From: JAEYOM01 sp036260935 | GTDB lineage: Bacteria > Bacillota > Clostridia > Acetivibrionales > DTU013 | Direction: 5' to 3' | Assembly (NCBI GenBank): GCA_036260935.1 | Contig: DATALQ010000037.1 | Location: 1 to 64,000 of the forward strand | DNA: 64,000 bases | In this document: positions 8,222 through 17,645 of the stretch, piece by piece | Layout: each line of letters opens with the position of its first letter | Numbering within the stretch: position 1 is the stretch's first letter | Notes under the pieces: generated by a model | What the model saw: the letters and a program-made list of their open reading frames with translations, nothing else | Databases searched by the model: none | Told to the model about the DNA's origin: nothing | Made by a program: the position numbers and the translations under genes

Positions 8222-10012
8222 GTGAAAAGGATCCCCGTTTTTCTAAGGAACCTCAGTGTCAGCTGGAAGTTCATACTTGCCTATTATTTGGTCCTTATCA
8301 TTCCTATGGCCTTTTTCGGAGTATATTTCTATATGAAGTCCTCGGATGATTCGATCTCCCAGGCAAAAATGGTCATGGAGCAGAACCTTCTCCAGACCCG
8401 CGCAAGCATTCTGCAAAAGGTAAAACTTATCGAAAATATAACGCAGATCATCACAACCAATGATTCCGTGCAATCCGTTTTTTATTACGAATATGAGAGG
8501 GAGAACGACAGGCTCAGGGATTTTCAGTTCGATATCTCTCCCATGCTGGAAAACGTTCACAGCCAGAACAATCTTATCTATTCCATAAGGATATATACGC
8601 CCAGGACGATCTTTACCGAAATGATAGGCAGCTATTACAGTGTGAGGAAGGAAGATTCTCCCGGAAAGTTCAACGAAATAGCAGGTTCAATACACACGGC
8701 GGGCGGTTGGGCAAGTGCGCATGGATCGATTGGAAATATATTGCGTATGGGGTCTGACGAACCGGAGCAGGTATTTTCATATTCGGGTTCCATACTGCCG
8801 CCCGTTTCTGTTTCGGGTGCGAGTATAGGCACGGTAGAGATAGAGGTCAAGGAAAATTTGCTTTTCGACATGCTCAGAGTCCCGGTCATAAGCAAGTGGG
8901 GGCAGGTATTCGTTGTAAATTCGGAAGGCCGCATAGTATCCAACAATATACCGGACCTTTATTTTAAAAATGTTTCCGACCTGGGGCTGACCGATTTTGA
9001 CAATTCTAAAGCCATCAATAAACTGGAGGAGCTCAATGGAAGGCAGTCGATACTTATAACCACTCCTGTGGAGGATATAGGCTGCAGCGTTGTAGGCATA
9101 TTTCCGGCGGAGAATTTCAACAGCGACGCCAAAGCTTCAATAGTGAACCTGCTTATCGTTTTGTCGGTATTATCGGTGCTTCTCGGTTTCATTATCTATT
9201 TTCTCACCAATGCTCTGCTGCGAAGGGTAAAAATACTTGTAAAGGCCATGAAGCAGGTCAAGGAGAACAATCTCGACGTTTCCGTACCAGTTAATGCGGA
9301 GGATGAATTCGGCGAGCTTGCTTTGAACTTCAACCATATGACAGGAAGGATACACGAACTTGTCGAAACTGTCTACAAGATACAGCTGCTGGAACGCGAC
9401 GCACAGCTGAAAGCCCTCGAAGCACAGATCAATCCGCACTTCCTCTACAATACGCTCGCAACCATTTCATGGGTGGGCAGGAGGGGCAGCCAGGAGGAGG
9501 TCGTACGTATTTCGAACTCTCTTGCCAGATTCTACAGACTTGTTCTCAGCAAGGGAGGAAGTACAATTGCCGTAAAAGATGAGATCGATATGGTTAAGGC
9601 TTATCTCCAGATACAGAAAATACGGTTCGGAGATATGTTCGATGTGGAATACAGGCTGAATGACGATGTTATGAGCTGCATGATAATGAAAAATCTGCTG
9701 CAGCCTCTCGTCGAAAACGCCCTTAATCACGGGATCGAACCTAAACGAGCGCATGGAACGCTGATCATCGGAGTCGAACGCAGGGACGGAGACCTTGTGC
9801 TGCAGGTCGTTGACGACGGTGTCGGCATGGATGGACGGACTCTGTCGGATGTTGCGGCGGGAAAGGTTGAAAGGAGCGGCGGCGGTTATGCAATCAAGAA
9901 CGTTATTGAAAGGTTGCAGGCATATTATGACAAGGGCCATAGCTTCGAAGTTTTCAGCAGACCGGGGATAGGGGCCCAGTTTACCATAACTATAAAAGCA
10001 GGGGGTTTTTAA
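8222..10012 (+). CDS. YesM-type sensor histidine kinase
   Basis: 596 residues: a membrane helix at about 17-40, an extracellular Cache-like sensor of about 260 residues, a second helix (about 305-330), a HAMP domain (RRVKILVKAMKQVKENNLDV), a His_kinase domain (PF06580) with QINPHFLYNTL where His406 is the phosphoacceptor, and an HATPase domain (LLQPLVENALNHG; DDGVGMDG). The family responds to sugars or oligosaccharides and usually pairs with an AraC-type YesN regulator beside a carbohydrate ABC transporter. Here the regulator follows after 1 bp but the permeases are missing. GTG start with AGGAGA 5 bp upstream. Confidence 0.95.
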   Translation: MKRIPVFLRNLSVSWKFILAYYLVLIIPMAFFGVYFYMKSSDDSISQAKMVMEQNLLQTRASILQKVKLIENITQIITTNDSVQSVFYYEYERENDRLRDFQFDISPMLENVHSQNNLIYSIRIYTPRTIFTEMIGSYYSVRKEDSPGKFNEIAGSIHTAGGWASAHGSIGNILRMGSDEPEQVFSYSGSILPPVSVSGASIGTVEIEVKENLLFDMLRVPVISKWGQVFVVNSEGRIVSNNIPDLYFKNVSDLGLTDFDNSKAINKLEELNGRQSILITTPVEDIGCSVVGIFPAENFNSDAKASIVNLLIVLSVLSVLLGFIIYFLTNALLRRVKILVKAMKQVKENNLDVSVPVNAEDEFGELALNFNHMTGRIHELVETVYKIQLLERDAQLKALEAQINPHFLYNTLATISWVGRRGSQEEVVRISNSLARFYRLVLSKGGSTIAVKDEIDMVKAYLQIQKIRFGDMFDVEYRLNDDVMSCMIMKNLLQPLVENALNHGIEPKRAHGTLIIGVERRDGDLVLQVVDDGVGMDGRTLSDVAAGKVERSGGGYAIKNVIERLQAYYDKGHSFEVFSRPGIGAQFTITIKAGGF

Positions 10013-10013
10013 T

Positions 10014-11333
10014 GTGTTGAAGTTGCTGATTGTTGAGGATGAGAAGTGGGAAAGGGAAGGCTTGATGGATTTTCTGGACTGGAAAAGCCTTGGGCTGGAA
10101 CTGGCAGGCGCGGCCTGCGACGGCTTCGAAGGTATCGACAAGGCCCGCGTGCTCCGTCCCGACATAATAATTACCGATATCAAAATGCCCGGAATGGATG
10201 GCTTGAAAATGAGCCAAAGCATCAGGGAATTCCTGCCGGGCGTAAAAATAATAATACTGACGGGATATGACGACTTCAACCTTGCCAGAGCAGCGATAAA
10301 TATGGATGCAAACGCTTACATACTCAAGCCTGTTGAGGAGGAGGAACTCATGGAAGCCCTGAAAAGGGTCATGGACGAATACTTAAGCAGCACAAAAAAG
10401 CGGGAGGAACGCAAAATGCTTGAGGTGCTGCTCGACGAAAGCCAGGTTGCGGTCAGGAGGGAGTTGCTTCTGGCTCTTCTTAAGGACAGGGTTTCTGAAG
10501 ATATTGTCAGGCAGGCGTCTGATCTGGGCATGCTGCCTTCGACAGGAAAATTTGCTGTCATTGCAGCAGGCTCCTGTAAATCAGATGCTGCAGCTTCAGC
10601 AGATAGTATTTTGAAAAAGCCCGACATATCTGTGGATCTGGGAGGCGCCGACACGGCTTTGCGATCGGATCTCGTAAAAATAGGCGCCAGTTTTGCAACT
10701 GCAGTCTGTGAAGATGATAGGACCTACTTCATAATAACCGTTCCGAATGATATGGCTTCGGAATATCTGAGGCATGCGGCCGGGATTATTTCGGACTATT
10801 ACGGAAAGAGGGGAATACCGGCGGCAGCAGGGATCGGCTCGCTTGTTGACTGCGTGGGAGAATTGTACCTTACCGGCAGACACGCTGCGGAGGCCCTCAA
10901 TTACGCTGTTTTCTGGAATGAACCGGGAATCGTGGACTATGCCGGGTTGGCCTCGCTGCAGCAGGAAAATACCGCAAAAACAGGTGAATTCCTCACAAGA
11001 GGGAATGAGTTCACCAAACAGCTCATGAATGCGCTAATGACGGGAGACAGTAAAAAAACAGGCTGCCTGCTGGAGGACTTGTTTGGGCTGATAGAAGGCA
11101 ACAAGTGGCTTGATAGAAATATGGTCGTCAATTTCCTTAATGGTCTTCTTAACGAGACCTCACTCCTTTTTCTGACCGCCAACCTGCAGTACAGGGAGGA
11201 AGGCGCCGCAGGCGTATTACTGCCGGGCCTTCCGGATTATGGCGCGATCAGGGAAAGGGTATGTGACTTTTTCCGAAAGCTGTCGGAAACGACCAGGGTA
11301 AATAATAAGGATCAGTATATGGGGGGCATTTGA
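10014..11333 (+). CDS. YesN-type response regulator lacking the AraC DNA-binding domain
   Basis: 439 residues. The receiver has phosphoacceptor Asp55 (IIITDIKMPGMDG) and Lys105 (YILKPV), followed by the long central region typical of YesN. Family members are usually some 500 residues or more and end in two AraC-type helix-turn-helix motifs. This one stops after a YesN-like linker (RKLSETTRVNNKDQYMGGI) with no AraC motif. The downstream lipoprotein gene overlaps the stop by 4 bp (ATGA), so there is no room for the lost domain, and no HTH appears in other frames. It may regulate by protein contact or be a degenerate regulator. GTG start, GGGGG 8 bp upstream. Confidence 0.93.
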   Translation: MLKLLIVEDEKWEREGLMDFLDWKSLGLELAGAACDGFEGIDKARVLRPDIIITDIKMPGMDGLKMSQSIREFLPGVKIIILTGYDDFNLARAAINMDANAYILKPVEEEELMEALKRVMDEYLSSTKKREERKMLEVLLDESQVAVRRELLLALLKDRVSEDIVRQASDLGMLPSTGKFAVIAAGSCKSDAAASADSILKKPDISVDLGGADTALRSDLVKIGASFATAVCEDDRTYFIITVPNDMASEYLRHAAGIISDYYGKRGIPAAAGIGSLVDCVGELYLTGRHAAEALNYAVFWNEPGIVDYAGLASLQQENTAKTGEFLTRGNEFTKQLMNALMTGDSKKTGCLLEDLFGLIEGNKWLDRNMVVNFLNGLLNETSLLFLTANLQYREEGAAGVLLPGLPDYGAIRERVCDFFRKLSETTRVNNKDQYMGGI

Positions 11334-13117
11334 TGAAGAGGTTTTTGTCCGTCTTACTCATTCTTTCGATTATACTGTGTTTTGCAGCGTGTGTGTCCTG
11401 CACAAAAGCCGATGTCGAGGCTTATACCGAAAAAACGCAGGCTGCCGTTTCGACTGCGGAATCTGCCGGGGAAACAACTTCGGAGCAGGAATTGTACAAC
11501 ATAAACGTTTTTACGATGCTGGGCAACTATTCGGGCATACAGTCGGGCTGGTTCGGAAAGATTATCAGGGACAAATTCAACATCAGGATGAATTTGATTG
11601 CCTCCAATATAGATGGAGGAGAAGCGAAATTCTCGACGCTGCTTGCTTCCGGAAACCTTGGCGATATAGTGATATTCGGCAATAACGATTCAAAATACCT
11701 GGATTCAATATCGGGCGGTTTCCTGCTGGATATGGATAAAGACGGGCTGCTCGACAATTATGGTCAAGAGATCGTAACAAATTACCCCAAAGTGCTGGAA
11801 AAAGCCAGGATAAATTCAGGCGGCGGCACCGCCGTATACGGATTGGGTTATAACGCCGCCAACATGCCGGGGGGACCCTCCGAGGGTGAGGAAATGACCT
11901 GGGGACCGGACCTCAGATGGGATCTCTACGCCAGGCTGGGATACCCTGAAATAAACACTATGGAGGATTATCTGCCTGTTCTCAAACAGATGCAGCAGCT
12001 CGAGCCCAGGAGCGAATCCGGTTGGCCTACGTATGGATTCTCGCTTTGGAGCGATTGGGACAACGATAAGATGTGCCTCGCCAAGCAATACTGCAACGTT
12101 TATGGTTATGAAGAGACGGACGGCTTCAACCCGTACGGCTATGCGCTGATATCGGCCAAGGCCGATAAGTGCCAAAGTCTGCTGGACCCGGAAGGTTATT
12201 ATATAAAATGCCTCAGGCTTTACTTCAACGCAAACCAGATGGGGCTGCTTGATCCGGATTCCATTTCCCAGAAATATGAGGATGTAACTAACAAGATAAA
12301 AGATGGACAGGTCCTTTTTTCCTGGTTCCCGTGGATGGATAACATTTATAACACCCAGGAACGGCAGGCACAGGGGAAAGGCTTCAGGCTGGTGCCGTTT
12401 ACGGAGGAGAAGGTCTATTCTTCAGGCTACAACCCGTATGGCGGCGACAGGATTATTTCTATAGGAGCGAGTGCGACCAACCCTGAAAGGTTAATGCAGC
12501 TTATAAATTGGATGTATTCGCCCGAGGGTTTTCAGACAATCGAGGCAGGGCCGAGGGGCCTGACCTGGGACATCGGCGGCAATGGAAGGCCATACCTGAC
12601 AGAGTATGGCTTGAAGGCGCTTCCGAACAATCCTGAGCCGGTGCCGGCCGAATTCGGCGGAGGTACCTACAAAGACGGACAGAGCCAGATGAATATCGAT
12701 CCGATACAAATGACTTCGATCAATCCGCAGACGGGTGAAGCGTATGATTTCCATCTTTGGACGTCATACCTCAGCAGCAGCCCCTCGAGACTAGTTACCG
12801 AGTGGAGAGAGAAGATGGGCGCTCTCACAGCACGGGAATACTTTGAGAAAAACGGCCTGATCGCTGTATCAGAAGCGGTGTTTACGGGAAAGGCTCCCGA
12901 AAATATGAGTAAAACGCTGGAACGTAAAAAAGGCCAGGTGTCCACCGTTATACGGAATTACTCCTGGAGGATGGTATTTGCTAAGGATCAGGCAGAGTTC
13001 GACTCTCTCTGCCATGAAATGGTCGTTAAGGCTAAAAATCTGGGTTATAATGAAATATTCAAATGGAACGCGGATCAGGCGCTAAAGATTGCCCGATGGC
13101 GTGAAAATAACGGCTAA
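11330..13117 (+). CDS. Extracellular solute-binding lipoprotein (carbohydrate ABC type)
   Basis: 595 residues. The signal peptide ends in a probable lipobox (CFAAC, Cys21), followed by a Thr/Ser/Glu-rich tether and a large bacterial extracellular solute-binding domain (family 1-like: IRDKFNIRMNLI ... LASGNLGDIVIFG ... GGDRIISIGASATNPERLMQ). The size matches the LipO/YtcQ group associated with YesMN systems. It overlaps the regulator by 4 bp, so the genes are translationally coupled, yet no permease or ATPase gene follows. It may present a sugar to the kinase or use permeases encoded elsewhere (inference). Its stop codon overlaps that of convergent glgB. Confidence 0.92.
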   Translation: MMKRFLSVLLILSIILCFAACVSCTKADVEAYTEKTQAAVSTAESAGETTSEQELYNINVFTMLGNYSGIQSGWFGKIIRDKFNIRMNLIASNIDGGEAKFSTLLASGNLGDIVIFGNNDSKYLDSISGGFLLDMDKDGLLDNYGQEIVTNYPKVLEKARINSGGGTAVYGLGYNAANMPGGPSEGEEMTWGPDLRWDLYARLGYPEINTMEDYLPVLKQMQQLEPRSESGWPTYGFSLWSDWDNDKMCLAKQYCNVYGYEETDGFNPYGYALISAKADKCQSLLDPEGYYIKCLRLYFNANQMGLLDPDSISQKYEDVTNKIKDGQVLFSWFPWMDNIYNTQERQAQGKGFRLVPFTEEKVYSSGYNPYGGDRIISIGASATNPERLMQLINWMYSPEGFQTIEAGPRGLTWDIGGNGRPYLTEYGLKALPNNPEPVPAEFGGGTYKDGQSQMNIDPIQMTSINPQTGEAYDFHLWTSYLSSSPSRLVTEWREKMGALTAREYFEKNGLIAVSEAVFTGKAPENMSKTLERKKGQVSTVIRNYSWRMVFAKDQAEFDSLCHEMVVKAKNLGYNEIFKWNADQALKIARWRENNG

Positions 13118-15045
13118 GGCGTGGAAACCGGTTTGAAAATGACCACTGCCAGCGGCGGTATCCGTAAGCTCAGTGAATATGGTTTCTGCATATGGGGCGT
13201 CTTTTCGGCCTGAACGCCGCCGAGATTGCCCACGTTGCTGCCGCCGTACACTTCGGCATCGCTGTTGAGTATTTCTCTGTAAAATGCGTCAAATGGCACT
13301 CCTATCTTGTAATCGTCATATACAACAGGAGTGAAATTGCATACGAAGACAAGCATGTCATGAGGATCGCTGCCTCTGCGGAGGAAGGAAATCACGCTGT
13401 GGTCGCTGTCGTTACAGTCTATCCATTCAAAGCCGTCATAGCTGTAATCTACCTCGTGCATCGCCTTTTCCGAAGTGTAAAGCCTGTTCATATCGCGTAC
13501 GAAGGCCTTTAACCCGGAGTGCATGTCATAATCGAGCAGGTTCCAGTCAAGGCCCTTGCGGAAATCCCATTCTATGAACTGGCCGAATTCGCTGCCCATG
13601 AACAGGAGCTTCTTACCCGGGTGGCCGTACATATAGCCGTAGGTCACTCTCAGGCCTGCGAACTTCTGCCAGTAGTCTCCAGGCATTTTCCCTATCATCG
13701 AACGCTTGCCGTGGACCACTTCGTCGTGCGACAGCACGAGAACGAAGTTTTCCGACATTGCGTACATTATCGAAAACGTAATCAGGTTATGGTGGTACTT
13801 GCGATAGACGGGATCCATGCCGACATATCGCAGATAGTCGTTCATCCAGCCCATGTTCCACTTGTAGGAAAAGCCCAGACCGCCGGTATATGGCGGCTTG
13901 GTGATCATCGGCCAGGATGTGGATTCTTCCGCTGTCATCATTACTCCCGGGAAGTATTCATATACGGTGGAATTGAGCTGTTTTAAGAATTCCACGGCGC
14001 CGAGGTTCTGATTGCCGCCGTATTCGTTGGGTATCCATTGGCCCTTTTCCCTTCCGTAATCCAGATAAAGCATGGAAGCGACGGCATCTACACGGATACC
14101 GTCTATATGGTACTTTTCAAACCAGAATACGGCGTTGGAGATGAGAAAATTGCGGACTTCGTGGCGCGTATAGTTGAAGATGAGCGTTCCCCAGTCGGGG
14201 TGCTCGCCCTGACGCGGATCTTTATGCTCATACAGCGCAGTTCCGTCAAAGCGGGCAAGCCCATGACCGTCCTTCGGAAAATGTGCCGGCACCCAGTCCA
14301 TTATGACTCCGATTCCCCGTCTGTGGCACTCGTCGACGAAATACATGAAGTCCTCTGGACTGCCATAGCGGCTTGTTACGGAATAGTATCCCGTCACCTG
14401 GTAGCCCCACGAATCATCAAGAGGGTGCTCCGCGACAGGTAGGAGCTCTATATGGGTATAGCCCATATCCGCGGCATAATCGACAAGCTTCCCGGCATAA
14501 TCCCTGTAACTTAGAAACGCGTTGCTTCCATCGTCCGATCGCGCCCATGAGCCAAGATGCACTTCGTATATTGAAACGGGCTTGTCAAAGGTATTTCCGG
14601 AATCTCTCGCGCTTATCCATTCGCTGTCACGCCATTTATAGCAATCCAGATCATATACTACCGATGCGGTACCAGGGCGAAGCTCGCTGAAGAAGGCGTA
14701 CGGATCGGCCTTTAGGAGCAGTTCGCCCGAAGAGGTTTGTATTTCATATTTGTATACTTCCCCCGGAGTGATATCGGGAACAAATGTTTCCCAGACGCCC
14801 GAGTTTCCTATGCGCTCCATCGGGTTTGATATGCCGTCCCAGCGGTTGTAATTGCACACAAGACTGACCTTTTTGGCAGAGGGAGCCCAGACGGCAAAGT
14901 GGATACCGCTTCTCCCATCAAGAACCGACGGATGAGCTCCGAGTTTTTCATATATTTTATGGTGATTGCCCTCGTTGAAAAGATGCAAATCATAACCGGT
15001 TATAAACCGGGAGATATTTTCCGTGTCGTGATTGTTCTGCTTCAT
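13114..15045 (-). CDS. glgB: 1,4-alpha-glucan branching enzyme
   Basis: 643 residues: an N-terminal CBM48-type domain (about 45-125) and a GH13 catalytic domain with nucleophile Asp320 (GIRVDAVAS), acid/base Glu373 (TAEEST) and LSHDEVVHG, then an all-beta C-terminal domain. It forms alpha-1,6 branches in glycogen. It is an isolated copy: no glgC, glgA or glgP is nearby. Start: GAGGAG lies 6 bp before this ATG; a start ten codons upstream has no ribosome site. The gene converges on the solute-binding protein gene with overlapping stop codons and no visible terminator. Confidence 0.97.
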   Translation of the reverse strand: MKQNNHDTENISRFITGYDLHLFNEGNHHKIYEKLGAHPSVLDGRSGIHFAVWAPSAKKVSLVCNYNRWDGISNPMERIGNSGVWETFVPDITPGEVYKYEIQTSSGELLLKADPYAFFSELRPGTASVVYDLDCYKWRDSEWISARDSGNTFDKPVSIYEVHLGSWARSDDGSNAFLSYRDYAGKLVDYAADMGYTHIELLPVAEHPLDDSWGYQVTGYYSVTSRYGSPEDFMYFVDECHRRGIGVIMDWVPAHFPKDGHGLARFDGTALYEHKDPRQGEHPDWGTLIFNYTRHEVRNFLISNAVFWFEKYHIDGIRVDAVASMLYLDYGREKGQWIPNEYGGNQNLGAVEFLKQLNSTVYEYFPGVMMTAEESTSWPMITKPPYTGGLGFSYKWNMGWMNDYLRYVGMDPVYRKYHHNLITFSIMYAMSENFVLVLSHDEVVHGKRSMIGKMPGDYWQKFAGLRVTYGYMYGHPGKKLLFMGSEFGQFIEWDFRKGLDWNLLDYDMHSGLKAFVRDMNRLYTSEKAMHEVDYSYDGFEWIDCNDSDHSVISFLRRGSDPHDMLVFVCNFTPVVYDDYKIGVPFDAFYREILNSDAEVYGGSNVGNLGGVQAEKTPHMQKPYSLSLRIPPLAVVIFKPVSTP

Positions 15046-15107
15046 CGGCGGCTCCTCAGCTAACAAATATACCATTTCTCAATTATATTACTTTGTGTAT
15101 CGGAGCG

Positions 15108-15653
15108 CTATACATTTTCCACAGGCGCCGGATCTGGCTGATAAACCTCGGGCACGGCTAAATTCCTACTGTCTGAGGAGTTCAGCCTCATTTCGAACTC
15201 GATCTCATGCAGTATGGGGATGCCATCGTTGCCGTAAAGCGGGATCTCAGGCTTCAGCTGCCTTGATTTTGCTATAGAATTGCGGTAGATTGCTTTAAGA
15301 TCGAACCATTTCTTTTGATAAAACCTTATCGCTTTTGTATTGTCGTTTGTCGTAATAAGCCAGATCCTGCTGCAGGCCGATTTAACGGCGGTTTCTATTG
15401 TCAGCATGAGCAGCGCGCTGCCTATGCCTTGATTCTCCTGAAAACTTTCCAAAAGCACTACTTCGCATTCGTTGTCGGAAATATTGTATGAGATGATACC
15501 CTTGATATCATTGTTTTCCATGTATAAGAAGCCCGGAAGGGTTGATAGATCGTGTGCCCTTCCTCTGGTGACCATAATCGCCGAACCCCAGTTTCGGGTA
15601 ACAAGATCGACCACCATATTCCGGTTATGTTCATTTATGGTGACAATACTCAT
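15108..15653 (-). CDS. GNAT-family N-acetyltransferase
   Basis: 181 residues with a GNAT core: FQENQGIGSALLMLTIETA matches the acetyl-CoA-binding Q/RxxGxG/A motif, followed by IRFYQKKWF near the fold's end. The last 40 residues (EIPLYGNDGIPILHEIEFEM) form an extension seen in a group of clostridial acetyltransferases. Acceptor unknown. AAGGAAGG lies 7 bp before the ATG. It is 62 bp upstream of glgB on the same strand. Confidence 0.88.
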   Translation of the reverse strand: MSIVTINEHNRNMVVDLVTRNWGSAIMVTRGRAHDLSTLPGFLYMENNDIKGIISYNISDNECEVVLLESFQENQGIGSALLMLTIETAVKSACSRIWLITTNDNTKAIRFYQKKWFDLKAIYRNSIAKSRQLKPEIPLYGNDGIPILHEIEFEMRLNSSDSRNLAVPEVYQPDPAPVENV

Positions 15654-15734
15654 GGATCATCCTTCCTTTACATTATATCTCGGCAAATCTTTGAGCTTTA
15701 ATCACTTGTATTAACATAACCTTACAGGAAATGC

Positions 15735-16595
15735 CTAACTCACCAGGTCGAGCGTACGTTTCAATATATCGGGACCGCCCCATTTTCCATGCCCCGGGAT
15801 AACGATCCCGGCTTCGGGATATTTGTCCTGCAGCCTGCCTATCGATACAGGCCATTCCAGAGTATCGGCATCTGTAATACTTCCCCTGTCCTTTGCTTCC
15901 ATGGGTTTTAAAAGGCACCCTCCGAACAGGACCTTATACTGGGGGAACCATACCGTGATATTGTCAGGGGAATGGCCTTTCCCCGGGTAATAGGCCTCAA
16001 TGTCGACATCGCCGACTGAGAAATCCGTCTCCGGGTCTATTATCGTTTCAGGTCTGGTGAATCCGTTTTTCTCCGCTTCCTTTGCAGTAAGCTCTATGCA
16101 TCTCGCATCTATGCCGTTTTCCAGCAACGTATCTATCCCGCCGATCCTGTCGGAATGTGCGTGCGTTATGACGGCGACGGTTACATCCTGTTTGAAAACC
16201 TCTTTTGCAAGCTTCAGCAGCTCTTTTGTCTGCCTGTTGGTCCAGGGGGTATCAATAAGGACCAGGCCTTCCGAAGTGACAGCCAGCAGGCCGTTGGATG
16301 GCGTACTCACAGCGTATGTTATATGTACCCAGAGCCTGTCGTTAATTTTATGCAGCTCGACGCGATTCTCGCCCGTCAGGCCGTTGTCATAATATTGTTC
16401 AGTGACGGCTTCGGTCTTTGCCGCCGCAGTGGCGGCTGTTCCGGCAGAATTGTCAGCAGGTGAGGCCGTTTCATTCGTTTTTTCAATTGTTCCGGCAGAG
16501 TCTCCCGCAGCGTTCGAAGTCTTATTGCTGTTTGAACAGGCCACTGCTCCAGCCAGCAATGAAAGTATCAATACTAAAAGCCCTATTTTTTTCAT
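15735..16595 (-). CDS. Subclass B1 metallo-beta-lactamase homologue, lipoprotein
   Basis: 286 residues. The signal peptide ends in VAC with lipid-acceptor Cys20, then a Ser/Thr/Ala-rich tether of about 45 residues and an MBL domain. All B1 zinc ligands are present: H145-A-H147-S-D149 (His116/118/Asp120 in standard numbering), H208 (GKGHSPDN, His196), C227 (FGGCLLK, Cys221) and H269 (PGHG, His263), plus Lys230 in the Lys224 position used for the substrate carboxylate. The surrounding blocks (HAHSDRIGG, GGCLLK, AKDRG) closely follow Bacillus cereus BcII as I know it. Generic MBL hydrolases lack the Cys ligand. It probably hydrolyses beta-lactams at the cell surface, but activity is untested. 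The start uses a run of G 5 bp upstream of the second ATG. Confidence 0.9.
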   Translation of the reverse strand: MKKIGLLVLILSLLAGAVACSNSNKTSNAAGDSAGTIEKTNETASPADNSAGTAATAAAKTEAVTEQYYDNGLTGENRVELHKINDRLWVHITYAVSTPSNGLLAVTSEGLVLIDTPWTNRQTKELLKLAKEVFKQDVTVAVITHAHSDRIGGIDTLLENGIDARCIELTAKEAEKNGFTRPETIIDPETDFSVGDVDIEAYYPGKGHSPDNITVWFPQYKVLFGGCLLKPMEAKDRGSITDADTLEWPVSIGRLQDKYPEAGIVIPGHGKWGGPDILKRTLDLVS

Positions 16596-16611
16596 AAGCC
16601 CCCCCATAACA

Positions 16612-17628
16612 TTAAAAATCTTTGCTTTGGCACTTTTGAGCGTATTTTTTCAGTAGCAGCAATATCCGGATCGTGCAGTCTGTTTTTCTGTCGGACGGAT
16701 CCCTCCAGGAGTCCGATAACAGCCACCCGCAGTAATTTTTCGCGTGGCCGGCCGATTTTGAACCGGCTCCGAAGTCCCATAAACCGTCCTTGTCCTGTAA
16801 ACTCCAAATATAGTTTATTGAGTTTTCAGCCAGGCTCTTTCCGTAATCATAACCGGAAAACACATCAATAGCCCTGAGCCAGAGTGGAAACTCGGCGGAA
16901 GCTATCCCGGGCATTATGTCCATATTGAACCATGTCAGGTAGTAAATGCCTTTATCGTTGTTCCAGATCCAATCAAGATATGCCTTTTCGATATCGGATG
17001 GCAGCTTTCCGTCCGTAGCCGATAGAAGTATAAGAGGATACATATTGCCTAGTTTCGTGCTTTTTCTAGTGGGTACTATACCGGTAAGCTCGGAGAATGC
17101 AGCTATTTCACCGTCCAGGTCATGCCTGCCATCACTGAAAGCGTGTCTGGCCAGTTCGGACCATAGGCTCCAGACTCCGTTCAGGTCGGGGTTATTTCGG
17201 GAGATCCCGGATAATGTGGCAGCAGTTATCATTCGGGTGTTTACCGGCCACTCGTTGAATTTCTCCACTTTATCCTGCCATGCCGTTTCTCCCTTTATAA
17301 CTGCGGACATATACAATGCGGCCTTTTTCAGGATGTCGCTGTTCTCATCGAGTCCAAGTGCAAGAGCTCTGCGGACAGCTTGTTCGGTGGTCGGAAATTT
17401 TCGTTTGGCGCGGGAGTCCATAGTATGAAAGCGCCCCCAGGTACCATCCGGTTCCTGCGACTCCTCCAGTTCCTTAACCCATCTGCATTGCAAAACCTTT
17501 TGCTCTGCATCGGCCAGTAAACTATCGCTTTTTGGAACCTTGAGTATGTCTTTTAAAACTATATAGGCTTGTATGGGTTTAAGGTTCCTGTTTATCAAGT
17601 CCTGTGCAATGCCGGAGATATCATCCAT
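16612..17628 (-). CDS. Hypothetical alpha/alpha-toroid-like protein
   Basis: 338 residues, helical, with no signal peptide. Two segments resemble the QW motif of prenyltransferase/terpene-cyclase toroids (SQEPDGTWGRF near residue 60 and LQDKDGLWDFG near 295), so an alpha/alpha barrel is plausible. The cyclase DxDD motif is not seen, so it should not be called a cyclase. AGGTGG lies ahead of the ATG. The B1 MBL gene follows after 16 bp and the YjbR gene precedes it by 17 bp, so these genes probably share a transcript. Confidence 0.75.
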   Translation of the reverse strand: MDDISGIAQDLINRNLKPIQAYIVLKDILKVPKSDSLLADAEQKVLQCRWVKELEESQEPDGTWGRFHTMDSRAKRKFPTTEQAVRRALALGLDENSDILKKAALYMSAVIKGETAWQDKVEKFNEWPVNTRMITAATLSGISRNNPDLNGVWSLWSELARHAFSDGRHDLDGEIAAFSELTGIVPTRKSTKLGNMYPLILLSATDGKLPSDIEKAYLDWIWNNDKGIYYLTWFNMDIMPGIASAEFPLWLRAIDVFSGYDYGKSLAENSINYIWSLQDKDGLWDFGAGSKSAGHAKNYCGWLLSDSWRDPSDRKTDCTIRILLLLKKYAQKCQSKDF

Positions 17629-17645
17629 TTTACACCACCTACGCC

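Noticed and set aside
16612..17628. Squalene-hopene cyclase
   Set aside because: Only two QW-like motifs are seen; the DxDD catalytic motif and full length (over 600 residues) are missing.
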